A stretch of 64,000 bases of DNA from Anaerolineales bacterium (lineage in GTDB: Bacteria; Chloroflexota; Anaerolineae; Anaerolineales; Villigracilaceae), in contig JABWAU010000004.1 of assembly GCA_013360875.1 (NCBI GenBank), forward strand, positions 22,715 through 86,714, written 5' to 3'. The first letter of the stretch is position 1. Each line of letters opens with the position of its first letter. The notes below the pieces were generated by a model. That model was not told the DNA's origin. It searched no databases and saw only the letters and a program-made list of their open reading frames with translations. Of this stretch, positions 29,776-38,657 are shown one piece after another. Position numbers and translations under genes: made by a program.

Positions 29776-32538
29776 ATGAGGATGGGACGTCTCCTGCGCG
29801 GGCTGATCCTGTTGCCGATCCTCGCCTCTTTCCTCGGACCCGGAATGGGCGCGCGCGCCCAAACCCCCGCGCCGCCTCCGCAGGTGCGGGCATTGCTGAA
29901 TTCCATGACCCCGGAAGAGCGCGTGGGACAGTTGTTCCTTGTCACCTTTCGCGGCACAGATACCGGCAGCGCGTCGCACATCCGCGACCTGATCGCAAAC
30001 TATCATATCGGCGGCGTGATCCTGCTGGCGGATAACGATAATTTTGTCTCCGAGCCGGAGACGGTTGCATCCGCGCATCAATTGATCGCGGATTTGCAGA
30101 ACATCGAATGGGAGGCTTCGCTCGAGGAGACAGACCCGCGCAAGGCATACGCGCCGTTGTTCGTCGGCATTTCACAGGAGGGGGACGGCGCTCCGAACGA
30201 TCAGATTCTGAGCGGATTGACTCCCCTGCCGAACGAGATGGCGATCGGCGCGACGTGGAACACTGGCAACGCCGCGCAGGTCGGCTCCGTGTTGGGGAGC
30301 GAGTTGTCCGCGATCGGCTTCAACTTGTACCTGGGTCCTTCATTGGACGTGGTCGAGTCGCCGAATCCCTCCGCCCGCAGCAACCTGGGGACGCGCGTCT
30401 TTGGCGGCGATCCGTTCTGGGTGGGGGAGATGGGCGCGGCGTATGTCTCCGGTTTGCACGAGGGGAGCAGCGGGCGCATGATCGTGGTTGCCAAACATTT
30501 TCCGGGGCGCGGCGGCTCGGATCGTTCGCCGGAGGACGAGGTCGCCACGGTTCGCAAATCTCTCGAGCAATTGAAGCAGGTCGAGTTATCTCCCTTCTTC
30601 GCGGTGACGAATTCCCCGAACCCGCAGGAGGTCGTTGATGGATTGTTGGTCTCACATATCCGTTACCAGGGGTTTCAGGGAAACATCCGGGCGACGACGC
30701 GTCCCGTCAGTTTCGACGCTTCGGCGCTGCCCGCCATTCTTGCCCTGCCGCAGTTTGCGACCTGGCGCGGCAACGGCGGGCTGGTCGTCAGCGACGATCT
30801 TGGGAGCGCGGCGGTGCATGAGTTCTATTCATTGGGTGGGGAGAGTTTTTCGCCGCGCCTGGTCGCGCGCGATGCCTTCCTGGCGGGTAACGACCTGCTC
30901 TACCTGGGCAACATTCGGGCGGATGAGTTCGACGATACCTATTCAGCCACTCTGCGAATCCTGAATGCGTTTTCGCAGGAATACCGCAACGACCCGATCT
31001 TTGCCCGCCTGGTGGATGCGGCTGTCACGCGGATACTTACGCATAAACTTCGCATGTACCCGGTCCTTGACATTCAGGGCGTAGTTCCTTCCGTGGAAAG
31101 GTTGAGCGACATCGGTTCATCGAGCCAGGTGGCGTTCGATATCGCGCGCAATGCTGCCACGCTGATCAGCCCCGACCCGCAGGAATTGAACACGCTCCTG
31201 CCTGCGCCGCCGACCATGAACGACCGCATTGTGTTCCTGACCGACGTGTCCCGATACAGACAGTGCGGCGCCTGTGAAATGCACGACGCCCTCGCCGCGG
31301 ATTCCTTTCAAAGGGAGGTGTTGCGTTTATACGGTCCCGATGGGAGCGGTCAGGTTCTCAGGAATCGCGTGAGTTCGTTTTCTCTGAACGAATTGGGGGC
31401 GTTGATGGACGGCACGACCGAGACGAACATCGAATCGGCTTTGAGCAACGCCTCGTGGGTGGTCATTTCTCTTGCCGACGTTCGGGATGGACAGATCAAC
31501 CTGCTCCGAAAGTTCTTCTCCGAACGCCCGAACCTGATCCGCAACAAGAACGTCATCCTGTTCTCGTTCACGGCGCCATATTATCTGGACGCCACTGACA
31601 TATCCAAACTCACGGCATATTACGCAGTCTACAGCAAGCAACCGGCTTTCGTGGACGTAGCCGCGCGCATTCTCTTTCAGCAGGTGTCGCTTCAGGGCGC
31701 TTCCCCGGTTTCCGTTCCGGCGGTGGAATACGACCTGATCAGGCAAACCTCGCCGGATCCCAACCAGGTCATTCCCCTGCAATTGGAACAGGCCAGAGAG
31801 ACTCCCGCCCCCGCGGAAAGCGGCACTCTCACGCCTGAACCGACCGTCACTCCCTTTTACAAGATCGGCGCTTCGATCTCGCTGCGCGCGGGACCCATAC
31901 TGGATCGAAACCAGCACGTCGTCCCCGATGGGACGGTGGTGCGATTCACCATGTCCACGCGGGACGAGTCGGGGAGCATATTGCAACAGGTCGAGACCAC
32001 CACGCAGGACGGCATGGCGCGCGCCTCCTTCGTTATTGATAAACCCGGCAAGGTCGAAATCCGCGCGGTCAGCGAACCGGCTTTGGTTTCGGACGTTCTG
32101 CAATTCGACGCGACGAGCGAGGGCGTGGCTGTGACGGTGGTGGTGCCGTCGGCCACGGAGACGCCGGAGCCGCCCACACCCACCCCGACGGTCATCCCTG
32201 AAAACGAATTTATTTCGCCGGAAGGATATCCCCGCCTGGGCGTCTGGCTTCTGGTCCTGGCGGGCGTTCTCGGCAGTGCGGCGCTTGCCTACTGGGCGAT
32301 GAGCCGCGTCATTACCCCGCGCTGGGGTGTGCGGTTTGCGTTATCTGTGTTGATCGGCGGGTTCGGCGCGTATAACTATCTCGCCCTGGGATTTCCGCGC
32401 GCGTTGGCGTGGGTCGCGTCCGAGTCCGGCGGGGCGGTCGGCGTTTTGTTGTTTACGCTGGGAGGGGAGGCGTTGGGGGTCGTTCTGGCGTGGATGTGGT
32501 GGCGGCTGTTCAGCGGATCAGGGTCGCGAGCAAGCTGA
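29776..32538 (+). CDS. GH3-like (NagZ-type) glycosidase, membrane-anchored, altered catalytic loop
   Basis: From ATG 29776 (GGGAG upstream) the protein has about 920 residues. It has a signal-like helix (LLRGLILLPILASFLGPGMGARA), then the GH3 barrel starting RALLNSMTPEERVGQLFLVTFRG. Also seen are VVAKHFPGRGGSDRS (about residues 236-250) and VVSDDLGSAAV with the probable nucleophile Asp (about 335-345). In NagZ the loop after KHFPG ends in DSH; here it is GGSDRSP with no His. A second domain, a beta-rich region (about 680-800), a Pro/Thr linker and about three C-terminal TM helices follow. It overlaps the convergent kinase by 29 bp. It may be an inactive or differently acting muropeptide glycosidase. 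Confidence 0.85.
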   Translation: MRMGRLLRGLILLPILASFLGPGMGARAQTPAPPPQVRALLNSMTPEERVGQLFLVTFRGTDTGSASHIRDLIANYHIGGVILLADNDNFVSEPETVASAHQLIADLQNIEWEASLEETDPRKAYAPLFVGISQEGDGAPNDQILSGLTPLPNEMAIGATWNTGNAAQVGSVLGSELSAIGFNLYLGPSLDVVESPNPSARSNLGTRVFGGDPFWVGEMGAAYVSGLHEGSSGRMIVVAKHFPGRGGSDRSPEDEVATVRKSLEQLKQVELSPFFAVTNSPNPQEVVDGLLVSHIRYQGFQGNIRATTRPVSFDASALPAILALPQFATWRGNGGLVVSDDLGSAAVHEFYSLGGESFSPRLVARDAFLAGNDLLYLGNIRADEFDDTYSATLRILNAFSQEYRNDPIFARLVDAAVTRILTHKLRMYPVLDIQGVVPSVERLSDIGSSSQVAFDIARNAATLISPDPQELNTLLPAPPTMNDRIVFLTDVSRYRQCGACEMHDALAADSFQREVLRLYGPDGSGQVLRNRVSSFSLNELGALMDGTTETNIESALSNASWVVISLADVRDGQINLLRKFFSERPNLIRNKNVILFSFTAPYYLDATDISKLTAYYAVYSKQPAFVDVAARILFQQVSLQGASPVSVPAVEYDLIRQTSPDPNQVIPLQLEQARETPAPAESGTLTPEPTVTPFYKIGASISLRAGPILDRNQHVVPDGTVVRFTMSTRDESGSILQQVETTTQDGMARASFVIDKPGKVEIRAVSEPALVSDVLQFDATSEGVAVTVVVPSATETPEPPTPTPTVIPENEFISPEGYPRLGVWLLVLAGVLGSAALAYWAMSRVITPRWGVRFALSVLIGGFGAYNYLALGFPRALAWVASESGGAVGVLLFTLGGEALGVVLAWMWWRLFSGSGSRAS

Positions 32539-33514
32539 GCAGGAACAGCACAGCCGCGCTCCATGCCAGTACCGCTTCCGGGGGATTGGCGAGATACTCC
32601 ATCACGGAGCGGGGCGATAGGTGGGCGCGCGCGCGGGTGGAAATGGGCAGGGTCAGCGGTTCGCGGTTTCCGAGCAATGCCTGTTTGAATTCCCCGACCG
32701 TGTGAGGGCGTTCGTCCGGGTGCATGGACATTGCCCACAACACGGCTTTTTCAGTGCGCGGCGAAAGGGAGGGATTGATCTCTCGTAACGGGAGCAGGCT
32801 TTCGGGGGTGAGGAAGCGTCGGCGCGCGTCGACCGGGGGCGTGTTGGTGAGCAGGTGATAGAGCGTCGCGCCGAACGAATAAATATCCGAGCGAATGTCC
32901 GTGTGCGCGTCGCTTCCGCCGTATTGTTCGAGCGGCGTGTAGAGCGCGGTGCCTTGTCCCTGAATGATAGTGATGGTCACTTCCTCGGGCGCAAGGATTT
33001 TGACAAGACCGAAATCCACAAGTTTAATTAAGCCGTGCGGCATGAGTTTCAGGTTGCTGGGTTTGATGTCGCGATGCACAATGGGCGGCTCCTGGCTGTG
33101 CAGGAAGATGAGCGCGTTGGCGATCTGCTCCGCCCAGGAAAGCACTTCATTCTCGGACAGGAAGCGTTTGTTGCGGCGGGCTTCGAGCAGGAGGGAGCGA
33201 AGGTCCTGCCCGGGGACGTAATCCATCACGAGGTAATCGCGCGGACCGATCGAAAAGAAGTCGGAGACTTTTGGCAGGTTGGGATGATCGAGGCGCGCCA
33301 GGATGGTCGCCTCGCGCAGGAATTGTTCGCGGGCTTCCTCTCTCGTTTTCTCCGGGAGGGCGCGGTCGTATTCGACCTCCTTCAGGGCGCACTGGCGTCC
33401 CTTGAGGCGCACGTCGTCGGCAAGATAGATCGAACCCATGCCGCCCTGGCCGATCCGTTCGCGGATCTTGTAACGCCCGCGCAGGATTTCCTCATTCCTG
33501 AGAGATGGGAGCAA
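32510..33514 (-). CDS. Serine/threonine protein kinase (bacterial Hanks type) with C-terminal TM helix
   Basis: Starts at TTG 33514 with AAGGAG upstream. The 334-residue protein has the P-loop IGQGGMGSIYLA (about 19-30), Lys in CALKEVEY, IVHRDIKPSNLKL (about 138-150), LVDFGLVKI (about 158-166) and a canonical kinase C-lobe ending DERPHTVGEFKQALLG. A TM helix (VLAWSAAVLFLLSLLATLI) ends the protein, so the catalytic part faces the cytoplasm. It is divergent from the FHA regulator, which could read its phosphorylation. It overlaps the GH3 gene tail. Confidence 0.95.
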   Translation of the reverse strand: MLPSLRNEEILRGRYKIRERIGQGGMGSIYLADDVRLKGRQCALKEVEYDRALPEKTREEAREQFLREATILARLDHPNLPKVSDFFSIGPRDYLVMDYVPGQDLRSLLLEARRNKRFLSENEVLSWAEQIANALIFLHSQEPPIVHRDIKPSNLKLMPHGLIKLVDFGLVKILAPEEVTITIIQGQGTALYTPLEQYGGSDAHTDIRSDIYSFGATLYHLLTNTPPVDARRRFLTPESLLPLREINPSLSPRTEKAVLWAMSMHPDERPHTVGEFKQALLGNREPLTLPISTRARAHLSPRSVMEYLANPPEAVLAWSAAVLFLLSLLATLIR

Positions 33515-33614
33515 CTCTTCTCCTTGTGGCTGTAAGGTTGTGTTGTAACGTCGTTTACGGGCTGGCAGTTTCGGCGTGATCCTGCAAAAAAAGCCCGCGT
33601 TTCTGCTATAGTAT

Positions 33615-33620
33615 TATAAT
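33615..33620 (+). promoter_or_regulatory. Probable -10 box of the FHA-regulator gene
   Basis: TATAAT, 45 bases before the ATG. The upstream -35 region has no clear match. Confidence 0.45.
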
Positions 33621-33665
33621 ATACGCTCCGCTTGTTGAAGTTATCATTTGATCGAAGAGAAATTC

Positions 33666-34319
33666 ATGACATCGCCCCATGAAGATTATCCATTGTTGAT
33701 CGCGCAGGAAGGACCCTTGAAGGGTCAGCGCTGGCAGTTGGATCGAACCATCGTATTGGGACGCGAGCCGACCTGCGACGTGGTCATCCCGGATCGCCAG
33801 ATCTCGCGCTATCACGCCCGATTGACGCCGACCCCGGAGGGGGTGATCCTCGAAGACCTGGGGAGCAAGAACGGCACGCATCACAACGGCGCATCATTGA
33901 ACACCCCGGTGGTCTTGCAGGACGGCGACCTCCTGTCCGTTGCGTTGGCGCAGCAATTCATTTTCCTCATTTCCGACGCCACCACGCCGCTGGCGGAGGG
34001 GGCGCTTCCCTCCGGGCGGTTGATGATGGACTTGAAATCGAGGCGCGTGTGGGTCAATCATCAGCAACTTGTGCCTCCACTTTCGGCGCAACAGTTCAAA
34101 TTGCTGTGGTTGTTGTATAAGAACAACGGGGAGGTGGTCAGCCGTCCCGATCTTGTGGCGGAGGTGTGGGGGGATGAGCAGGCTGCGGGCGTCTCCGACC
34201 AAGCGCTCGACGCGTTGGTGCGCCGGCTGCGCGAACGCATCGCCTCCCTCGACCCGACCCATCAATACATCAACACGGTGCGCGGACACGGCATACGACT
34301 GGATAACCCGTCTGCCTGA
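33666..34319 (+). CDS. FHA domain / OmpR-type winged-helix regulator
   Basis: From ATG 33666 the protein has 217 residues. An FHA domain occupies about 10-105 (VLGREPTCDVVIPDRQISRYHARL and EDLGSKNGTHHNGASL contain the phosphothreonine-binding residues). An OmpR/PhoB-type winged helix follows (SAQQFKLLWLLYKNNGEVVSRPDLVAEVWG, then ALVRRLRERI and INTVRGHGIRL, about 130-214). There is no receiver domain. It would bind DNA and a phosphothreonine partner, very likely the adjacent kinase or one of its substrates. Divergent arrangement supports the pair; direct contact is inference. Confidence 0.92.
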   Translation: MTSPHEDYPLLIAQEGPLKGQRWQLDRTIVLGREPTCDVVIPDRQISRYHARLTPTPEGVILEDLGSKNGTHHNGASLNTPVVLQDGDLLSVALAQQFIFLISDATTPLAEGALPSGRLMMDLKSRRVWVNHQQLVPPLSAQQFKLLWLLYKNNGEVVSRPDLVAEVWGDEQAAGVSDQALDALVRRLRERIASLDPTHQYINTVRGHGIRLDNPSA

Positions 34320-34338
34320 CCCGCGCCGAAAAAGAACG

Positions 34339-34366
34339 CCTCCCGCGTGACTGCGGGAGGTTTTTT
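34339..34366 (+). terminator. Strong rho-independent terminator
   Basis: CCTCCCGC and GCGGGAGG form a perfect 8-bp stem with a 6-base loop, followed by TTTTTT. Confidence 0.92.
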
Positions 34367-34442
34367 GACTGCCCGTATCTTTTTTCCGCCTCCGACGACT
34401 GTTCGGTTAAACCAACATCAAATTCAGTTTCGGAGGTTCAAA

Positions 34443-35105
34443 ATGCAGAGATCATTTCGCTTTATGGCGGTCGCGTTGCTTCTTGGAAGCTATCTGCTAA
34501 GCGCGTGCGCAGGCACGCCGACCCAAGCAGGCGGTCCCGGACAGGTTCCGACGGTCAACTCCAATGAGGTCCTGGATGCGGGAAGCAACGGCAACGATTC
34601 CAATTCCAACGACGACAATGCCAACACCAACGCGAACGACAACGCCGCCAACGACAATACCAATGTCAACGATAACGCCAACGACAACACGGGCGCGGAA
34701 CAGGAATTTCACGGCGTCGTGGAAGCCGTCACCGATACCTCGATCACGATCAACGGCGTGACGTATACCATCGCCGATTTCACGGAATTCAAGGATATCG
34801 TTTCCGTGGGCGACCAGGTCAAGATCCACGTGATCGTGGGCGCGGACGGCGCGCTGGTCATCCGTGAGATCGAACTGTCGTTGGGCGGCGACGACGACAA
34901 CTCGAACGACAACTCAAACGGCAATTCGAACGACAACGACGACGACGATGACAACTCGAACGGCAATTCGAACGACAACGACGATGACGACGACAACTCG
35001 AACAGCAATTCGAACGATAACGACGATGACAACGACAACTCCAATGACAATTCGAATGACGACGACGATAACGGCAATGACGACAATTCGAACGACAACG
35101 GTTAG
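34443..35105 (+). CDS. DUF5666-type lipoprotein with long Asn/Asp-rich tail
   Basis: From ATG 34443 (GGAGG upstream) the protein has 220 residues. The signal ends in LLSACAG, a lipobox, so it is lipid-anchored. A first Asn/Asp-rich stretch leads to a small beta domain (GVVEAVTDTSITINGVTYTI...VGDQVKIHVIVG, about 87-135) resembling DUF5666. From about residue 150 to the end the protein is almost only Asn, Asp, Ser and Gly, encoded by tandem 42-bp repeats. The tail could bind Ca2+ or act as a spacer. A second secreted DUF5666 protein with the same kind of tail is at 37343-38551. Confidence 0.75.
   Translation: MQRSFRFMAVALLLGSYLLSACAGTPTQAGGPGQVPTVNSNEVLDAGSNGNDSNSNDDNANTNANDNAANDNTNVNDNANDNTGAEQEFHGVVEAVTDTSITINGVTYTIADFTEFKDIVSVGDQVKIHVIVGADGALVIREIELSLGGDDDNSNDNSNGNSNDNDDDDDNSNGNSNDNDDDDDNSNSNSNDNDDDNDNSNDNSNDDDDNGNDDNSNDNG
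34893..35104 (+). repeat. Tandem 42-bp coding repeats (Asn/Asp-rich)
   Basis: About three copies of a 42-bp unit encode NSNGNSNDNDDDDD with small changes, followed by a degenerate end (NSNDNSNDDDD...). The unit is built from AAC/GAC/TCG words and is prone to slippage. Confidence 0.8.
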
Positions 35106-35134
35106 AAACCCTGCGCCCGCAAATTGAATTCCAT

Positions 35135-35171
35135 GGAACATCTGGACGCTGAAGCAGGCTCCAGATGTTCC
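35135..35171 (+). terminator. Hairpin after the lipoprotein gene
   Basis: GGAACATCTGG and CCAGATGTTCC form a perfect 11-bp stem; the following T-run is weak (GTTATTC). Confidence 0.65.
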
Positions 35172-35190
35172 GTTATTCAAGGTTCGCCAC

Positions 35191-36693
35191 ATGCAAACGC
35201 GACGGCAATTCCTTCAGCGCTCCCTCGGTTTGTTCCTCCTGTTCCTCCTGGGCATGGTGTTCATCCAATTCGTCACGCCCGACATGCCCGATAACGACGG
35301 CTTCTATCACATTAAACTGGCGTGGCTCATGCGCACGGAGGGATTGAAGCCCGATTTCCCCTGGCTTCCGCTTTCCATTCTGAACCAGCAGGAATACTAC
35401 GACCATCACTTTCTTTATCACGTTGCGCTGATCCCCTTTACGTATTTCGAGGACCTGCGCGTCGGCGCGAAATGGTCGGCGGCGCTGTTTTCGAGCCTCG
35501 CTTTTCTGGCGGTGTGGTATCTCTTCCATCGTCAACGCGTGCCGTATGCGTGGCTGTGGTCGCTGGCTTTGCTGGGAATTTCAGACGCCTTCCTCTATCG
35601 CATGAGCGTGACGCGCGCGCAGTCGCTCTCGCTCGCCGCGCTTGCCCTTGCGTTCGCCTGGCTCCTCGAGCGGAAGTACAAACGCCTTGCAGCGCTGTCA
35701 TTCGTGTACGTCTGGCTGTACGACGCCTTTCCTCTCGCCATCGCGTTCGCCGCGCTGTATCTGATAGCGGTTGCCGTCGTCGAACGGCACCTCGAATACA
35801 AGCCTCTGCTTTTTATCGGCGGGGGCATCCTGCTGGGGATGATCGTCAATCCGTACTTCCCCGATAACGTCATCTTTTCGTGGCATCACATGTTACCCAA
35901 ACTGACCGACGCCACGTCCGTCCGCGTCGGCAACGAGTGGTTTCCCTACGACACAAAACAGATCCTCGAAAACTCGTTCCCTTCGCTGGCTGCGTTCGTC
36001 GGTGGAATTTTTGCGCTCGGACTGACCGACAGGAAAATGGATGTGCGGACCGCCTTCGCCCTGCTCGTCTCGTTGCTCTTCGGACTCATGCTCTTTCAGG
36101 CGCGCCGCTTCGTGGAATACTTCCCGCCGTTCGCCCTGGTCTTCGCGGCGTTCGCGTGGGCGCCTTTTTTCATCGACTTTCGGTTTGCCTCCGCCGTATC
36201 AACCGATTCTCCCCTCAAGCGTATCCTTACCAGCGCGCCGGCGCTTTTGCTGTCGGCGGCGGTCGCTCTCAGTATCGCCCGGTCAGTGCCTCGGGCGCGT
36301 GAAGCGGTGGACAATTCCAAGCCGTACAACCTGTACGCGGGCGCCTCCCACTGGCTGGAGGAAAACACTCCTGCCGGTTCCCGCATCTTCCAGACGGATT
36401 GGGACGACTTCCCACGCCTGTTCTATTACAACACGCGCAACACCTACCTGATCGGACTCGATCCAACGTACATGCAACTTTACGACCCCGACCTGTACGA
36501 TCTATGGACGCTCATCACGCAGGGGGAGGTGGACCAGCCGTCGAGGATCATCGCGGAGACGTTCGGGTCGCAATACGTTCACACGGATCTGAATCACGGC
36601 AGGTTCATCCGGGTCGCGGGGAAGGACCCCGGTTTGAGAGAGGTCTATCGCGACGACCAGGCGATCCTCTATGAAGTGCTCGCCGCGCCGTGA
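35191..36693 (+). CDS. Polytopic GT-C-like membrane protein
   Basis: The 500-residue protein has an N-terminal TM helix, then PDMPDNDGFYHIKLAWLM (about 30-47), a periplasmic-type loop with acidic residues as in STT3/PMT GT-C transferases. Roughly ten more TM helices follow. A soluble C-terminal part (SHWLEENTPAGSRIFQTDWDDFPRLFYYN, about 385-413) is typical of membrane glycosyltransferases. It may transfer sugar from a lipid donor, perhaps the one made by the DPM1-like enzyme at 26743. The family is inferred from topology and the DND block; no activity is shown. Confidence 0.65.
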   Translation: MQTRRQFLQRSLGLFLLFLLGMVFIQFVTPDMPDNDGFYHIKLAWLMRTEGLKPDFPWLPLSILNQQEYYDHHFLYHVALIPFTYFEDLRVGAKWSAALFSSLAFLAVWYLFHRQRVPYAWLWSLALLGISDAFLYRMSVTRAQSLSLAALALAFAWLLERKYKRLAALSFVYVWLYDAFPLAIAFAALYLIAVAVVERHLEYKPLLFIGGGILLGMIVNPYFPDNVIFSWHHMLPKLTDATSVRVGNEWFPYDTKQILENSFPSLAAFVGGIFALGLTDRKMDVRTAFALLVSLLFGLMLFQARRFVEYFPPFALVFAAFAWAPFFIDFRFASAVSTDSPLKRILTSAPALLLSAAVALSIARSVPRAREAVDNSKPYNLYAGASHWLEENTPAGSRIFQTDWDDFPRLFYYNTRNTYLIGLDPTYMQLYDPDLYDLWTLITQGEVDQPSRIIAETFGSQYVHTDLNHGRFIRVAGKDPGLREVYRDDQAILYEVLAAP

Positions 36694-36801
36694 CGGATCA
36701 TCGTAAAGGCTGCGGACGGAATCGTCCTGGAATGTTATACTGACATGCAGGATGCCACATGTATCTTTTCGATGTTTATGAGAAGCGGGAGCGCGCTAAC
36801 C

Positions 36802-37350
36802 ATGCCGGTTAGCGATGAACAGGACGCCCTGGACGGGTTGCGGAAACTGGACCCAGCCTCCATCGGCGCCATCTATGACCGGCATTTCCCGGAGATCTAT
36901 CGTTACGTCCGTTACCGGATCAACGACGATGCGATTGCGGAGGACATTGCAAGCGACGTTTTCGTGCGCCTGCTCGAAGCCGCGCAAAGAAAGCGGGAAC
37001 CGCAGACCAGTCTCCGCGGCTGGTTGATCGCAACCGCCTCGAATGCAGTGAACGATCACCTGCGCCGCAAGTACCGCAGACCGACCGAAGCCCTGTCCGA
37101 TTCGATCCCCGACGCGGGCGTAAACCTTCATGCGGAGGTGATCTCGCGCGAACAGAACCGCGCCGTCCGGCAGGCGTATGCCCAACTGACTCCCGATCAA
37201 CAGCACGTGCTGGCGTTGCGATTCGGCCAGGGATACTCCCTCGAAGAGACGGCAGCCTCCATGAGGAAGAACGTGAACGCCGTGAAGGCTCTCCAATTCC
37301 GCGCGCTCGCCGCGCTCCAGCGCTTGATTGGGGAGGTGGACGATGACTAA
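36802..37350 (+). CDS. ECF-type RNA polymerase sigma factor
   Basis: From ATG 36802 (an earlier ATG at 36745 sits at a likely promoter, TATACT 36734-36739) the protein has 182 residues. Sigma region 2 is SIGAIYDRHFPEIYRYVRYRINDDAIAEDIASDVFVRLL and region 4 is LTPDQQHVLALRFGQGYSLEETAASMRKNVNAVKALQFRALAAL. The next gene, a TM protein with DUF5667 and DUF5666-like parts, overlaps it by 8 bases, a typical sigma plus membrane regulator arrangement. The TM partner may be its anti-sigma factor. Confidence 0.9.
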   Translation: MPVSDEQDALDGLRKLDPASIGAIYDRHFPEIYRYVRYRINDDAIAEDIASDVFVRLLEAAQRKREPQTSLRGWLIATASNAVNDHLRRKYRRPTEALSDSIPDAGVNLHAEVISREQNRAVRQAYAQLTPDQQHVLALRFGQGYSLEETAASMRKNVNAVKALQFRALAALQRLIGEVDDD

Positions 37351-38551
37351 GGTGTATGAAATTTTAGAGATCTGTCTGAAAGAGATCGAACGCGGCGCGG
37401 ATGTGGATACTGTCCTCTTCCGTTATCCCGAGTTCGAGAAGGAATTGCGTCCCCTTCTCGAGGCGTCCGTGAAGGCGAAAGAGATGGCGGTCGGCGATCC
37501 TTCCGAGGAGGCGGTGAGGCGCAGCCGCGCGAAGGTTCTTCAACGCGCGGCACACATGCGCGAAGCGAAAGCCGCGCCCGCCTCGCGCAGGGTTTGGTCC
37601 GTTCCGCTGCGGCGCGCGCTGGTGACGCTGGCGGTGGTCGCGATGCTGTTTGTGAGCGGCACGGGGCTTGTGCGCGCCTCGTCCTCGTCGTTGCCGGGCG
37701 ATAACCTGTATCCTGTGAAGCGCGCCTGGGAGGGATTATCCCTGTTCTTCACCTTCGACGTGGCGAAACGCGAAGCGTTGGAATTCGAACACGAAAACGA
37801 ACGGTTGAAAGAGTTGCGCGAACTGATCGCGAAGGGAAGATCCGCCGAAGTAGAATTCGCCGGGTACGTCACGCGTCAATCCGCGGACGAGTGGCGGGTT
37901 TCCGGCGTAACGGTCTTTGTCTCGCCTGGGACCCGTCTGCCCGAACAGCCGGTCGCCGTCGGCGCGGCGGTGCGGGTGAAGGGGCGGATTCAGAACAACG
38001 GCGTGGTTGCGGAGCGGATCGAGGCGCTTCCTCCGGGTTACAGACTGCCGGAAGGCGAGGACGAAGACAATCTGGAGATCGAAGAGGAGGAGGGCAAAGG
38101 GGCGAATCAGCCGATTGACGCGGAGCCAGTTACCGGGTCCGCGACCGAAGCGCCGAAAGCCACAGCGACCGTGACCTCCACGCCAAATCCAACGCCTAAG
38201 AGGTTGTCCATCGAGGGCGTCCTCTCCTCCATGACGAATAATTTCGTCACGGTCAACGGAACCCTGATAAACATCCAGTTTGCCGAGGTCAAAGGGACGC
38301 CCTTCGTCGGCGCCGTTGTGAAGGCTGAGGGATATTTCGACGCCGCAGGCGTTTTCATCGCTGCGAAGATCGAATTCAAGGGCGCGCCTCCGGGCAGCGC
38401 TCCGCCGACTTCGAACGAAAATGGAAGCGAGGACGATAACGGCAACAGGAATGACAATGGCGATGATAATGGCGGGGGCGGCAATGACAATGACAATGAC
38501 GACGATAACGAGAACGATAACGGCGATGACGACGCGGACGATAACGATTGA
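37343..38551 (+). CDS. Membrane protein with DUF5667 and DUF5666-like domains and acidic tail
   Basis: From ATG 37343 (GGGAGG upstream) the protein has 402 residues. A cytoplasmic helical part of about 85 residues resembles short anti-sigma domains (YEILEICLKEIERGADVDTVLFRYPEFEKELRPLL). A TM helix (LVTLAVVAMLFVSGTGLV, about 94-111) follows, then SSSLPGDNLYPVKRAWEGL (DUF5667). Two beta domains like DUF5666 come next (VEFAGYVT...; IEGVLSSMTNNFVTVNGTLINI), with a C-terminal Asp/Asn-rich tail of about 45 residues. It overlaps the sigma gene, so regulation of that sigma is plausible. Confidence 0.8.
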   Translation: MTKVYEILEICLKEIERGADVDTVLFRYPEFEKELRPLLEASVKAKEMAVGDPSEEAVRRSRAKVLQRAAHMREAKAAPASRRVWSVPLRRALVTLAVVAMLFVSGTGLVRASSSSLPGDNLYPVKRAWEGLSLFFTFDVAKREALEFEHENERLKELRELIAKGRSAEVEFAGYVTRQSADEWRVSGVTVFVSPGTRLPEQPVAVGAAVRVKGRIQNNGVVAERIEALPPGYRLPEGEDEDNLEIEEEEGKGANQPIDAEPVTGSATEAPKATATVTSTPNPTPKRLSIEGVLSSMTNNFVTVNGTLINIQFAEVKGTPFVGAVVKAEGYFDAAGVFIAAKIEFKGAPPGSAPPTSNENGSEDDNGNRNDNGDDNGGGGNDNDNDDDNENDNGDDDADDND

Positions 38552-38554
38552 ACG

Positions 38555-38585
38555 TTTGCGGAGGTGAACCCTCCGCAAATTTTTT
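38555..38585 (+). terminator. Rho-independent terminator
   Basis: TTTGCGGAGG and CCTCCGCAAA form a perfect 10-bp stem with a 5-base loop, followed by TTTTTT. Confidence 0.93.
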
Positions 38586-38657
38586 AAGGGCAATTTCAAC
38601 CGTGATACACTACAATCAATCCGCATTCATCCTTATCGCATCGCGCAGGAGACTTAC

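Noticed and set aside
34893-35104. A CRISPR-like or non-coding repeat
   Set aside because: The repeats keep the reading frame of a lipoprotein and lack spacers.
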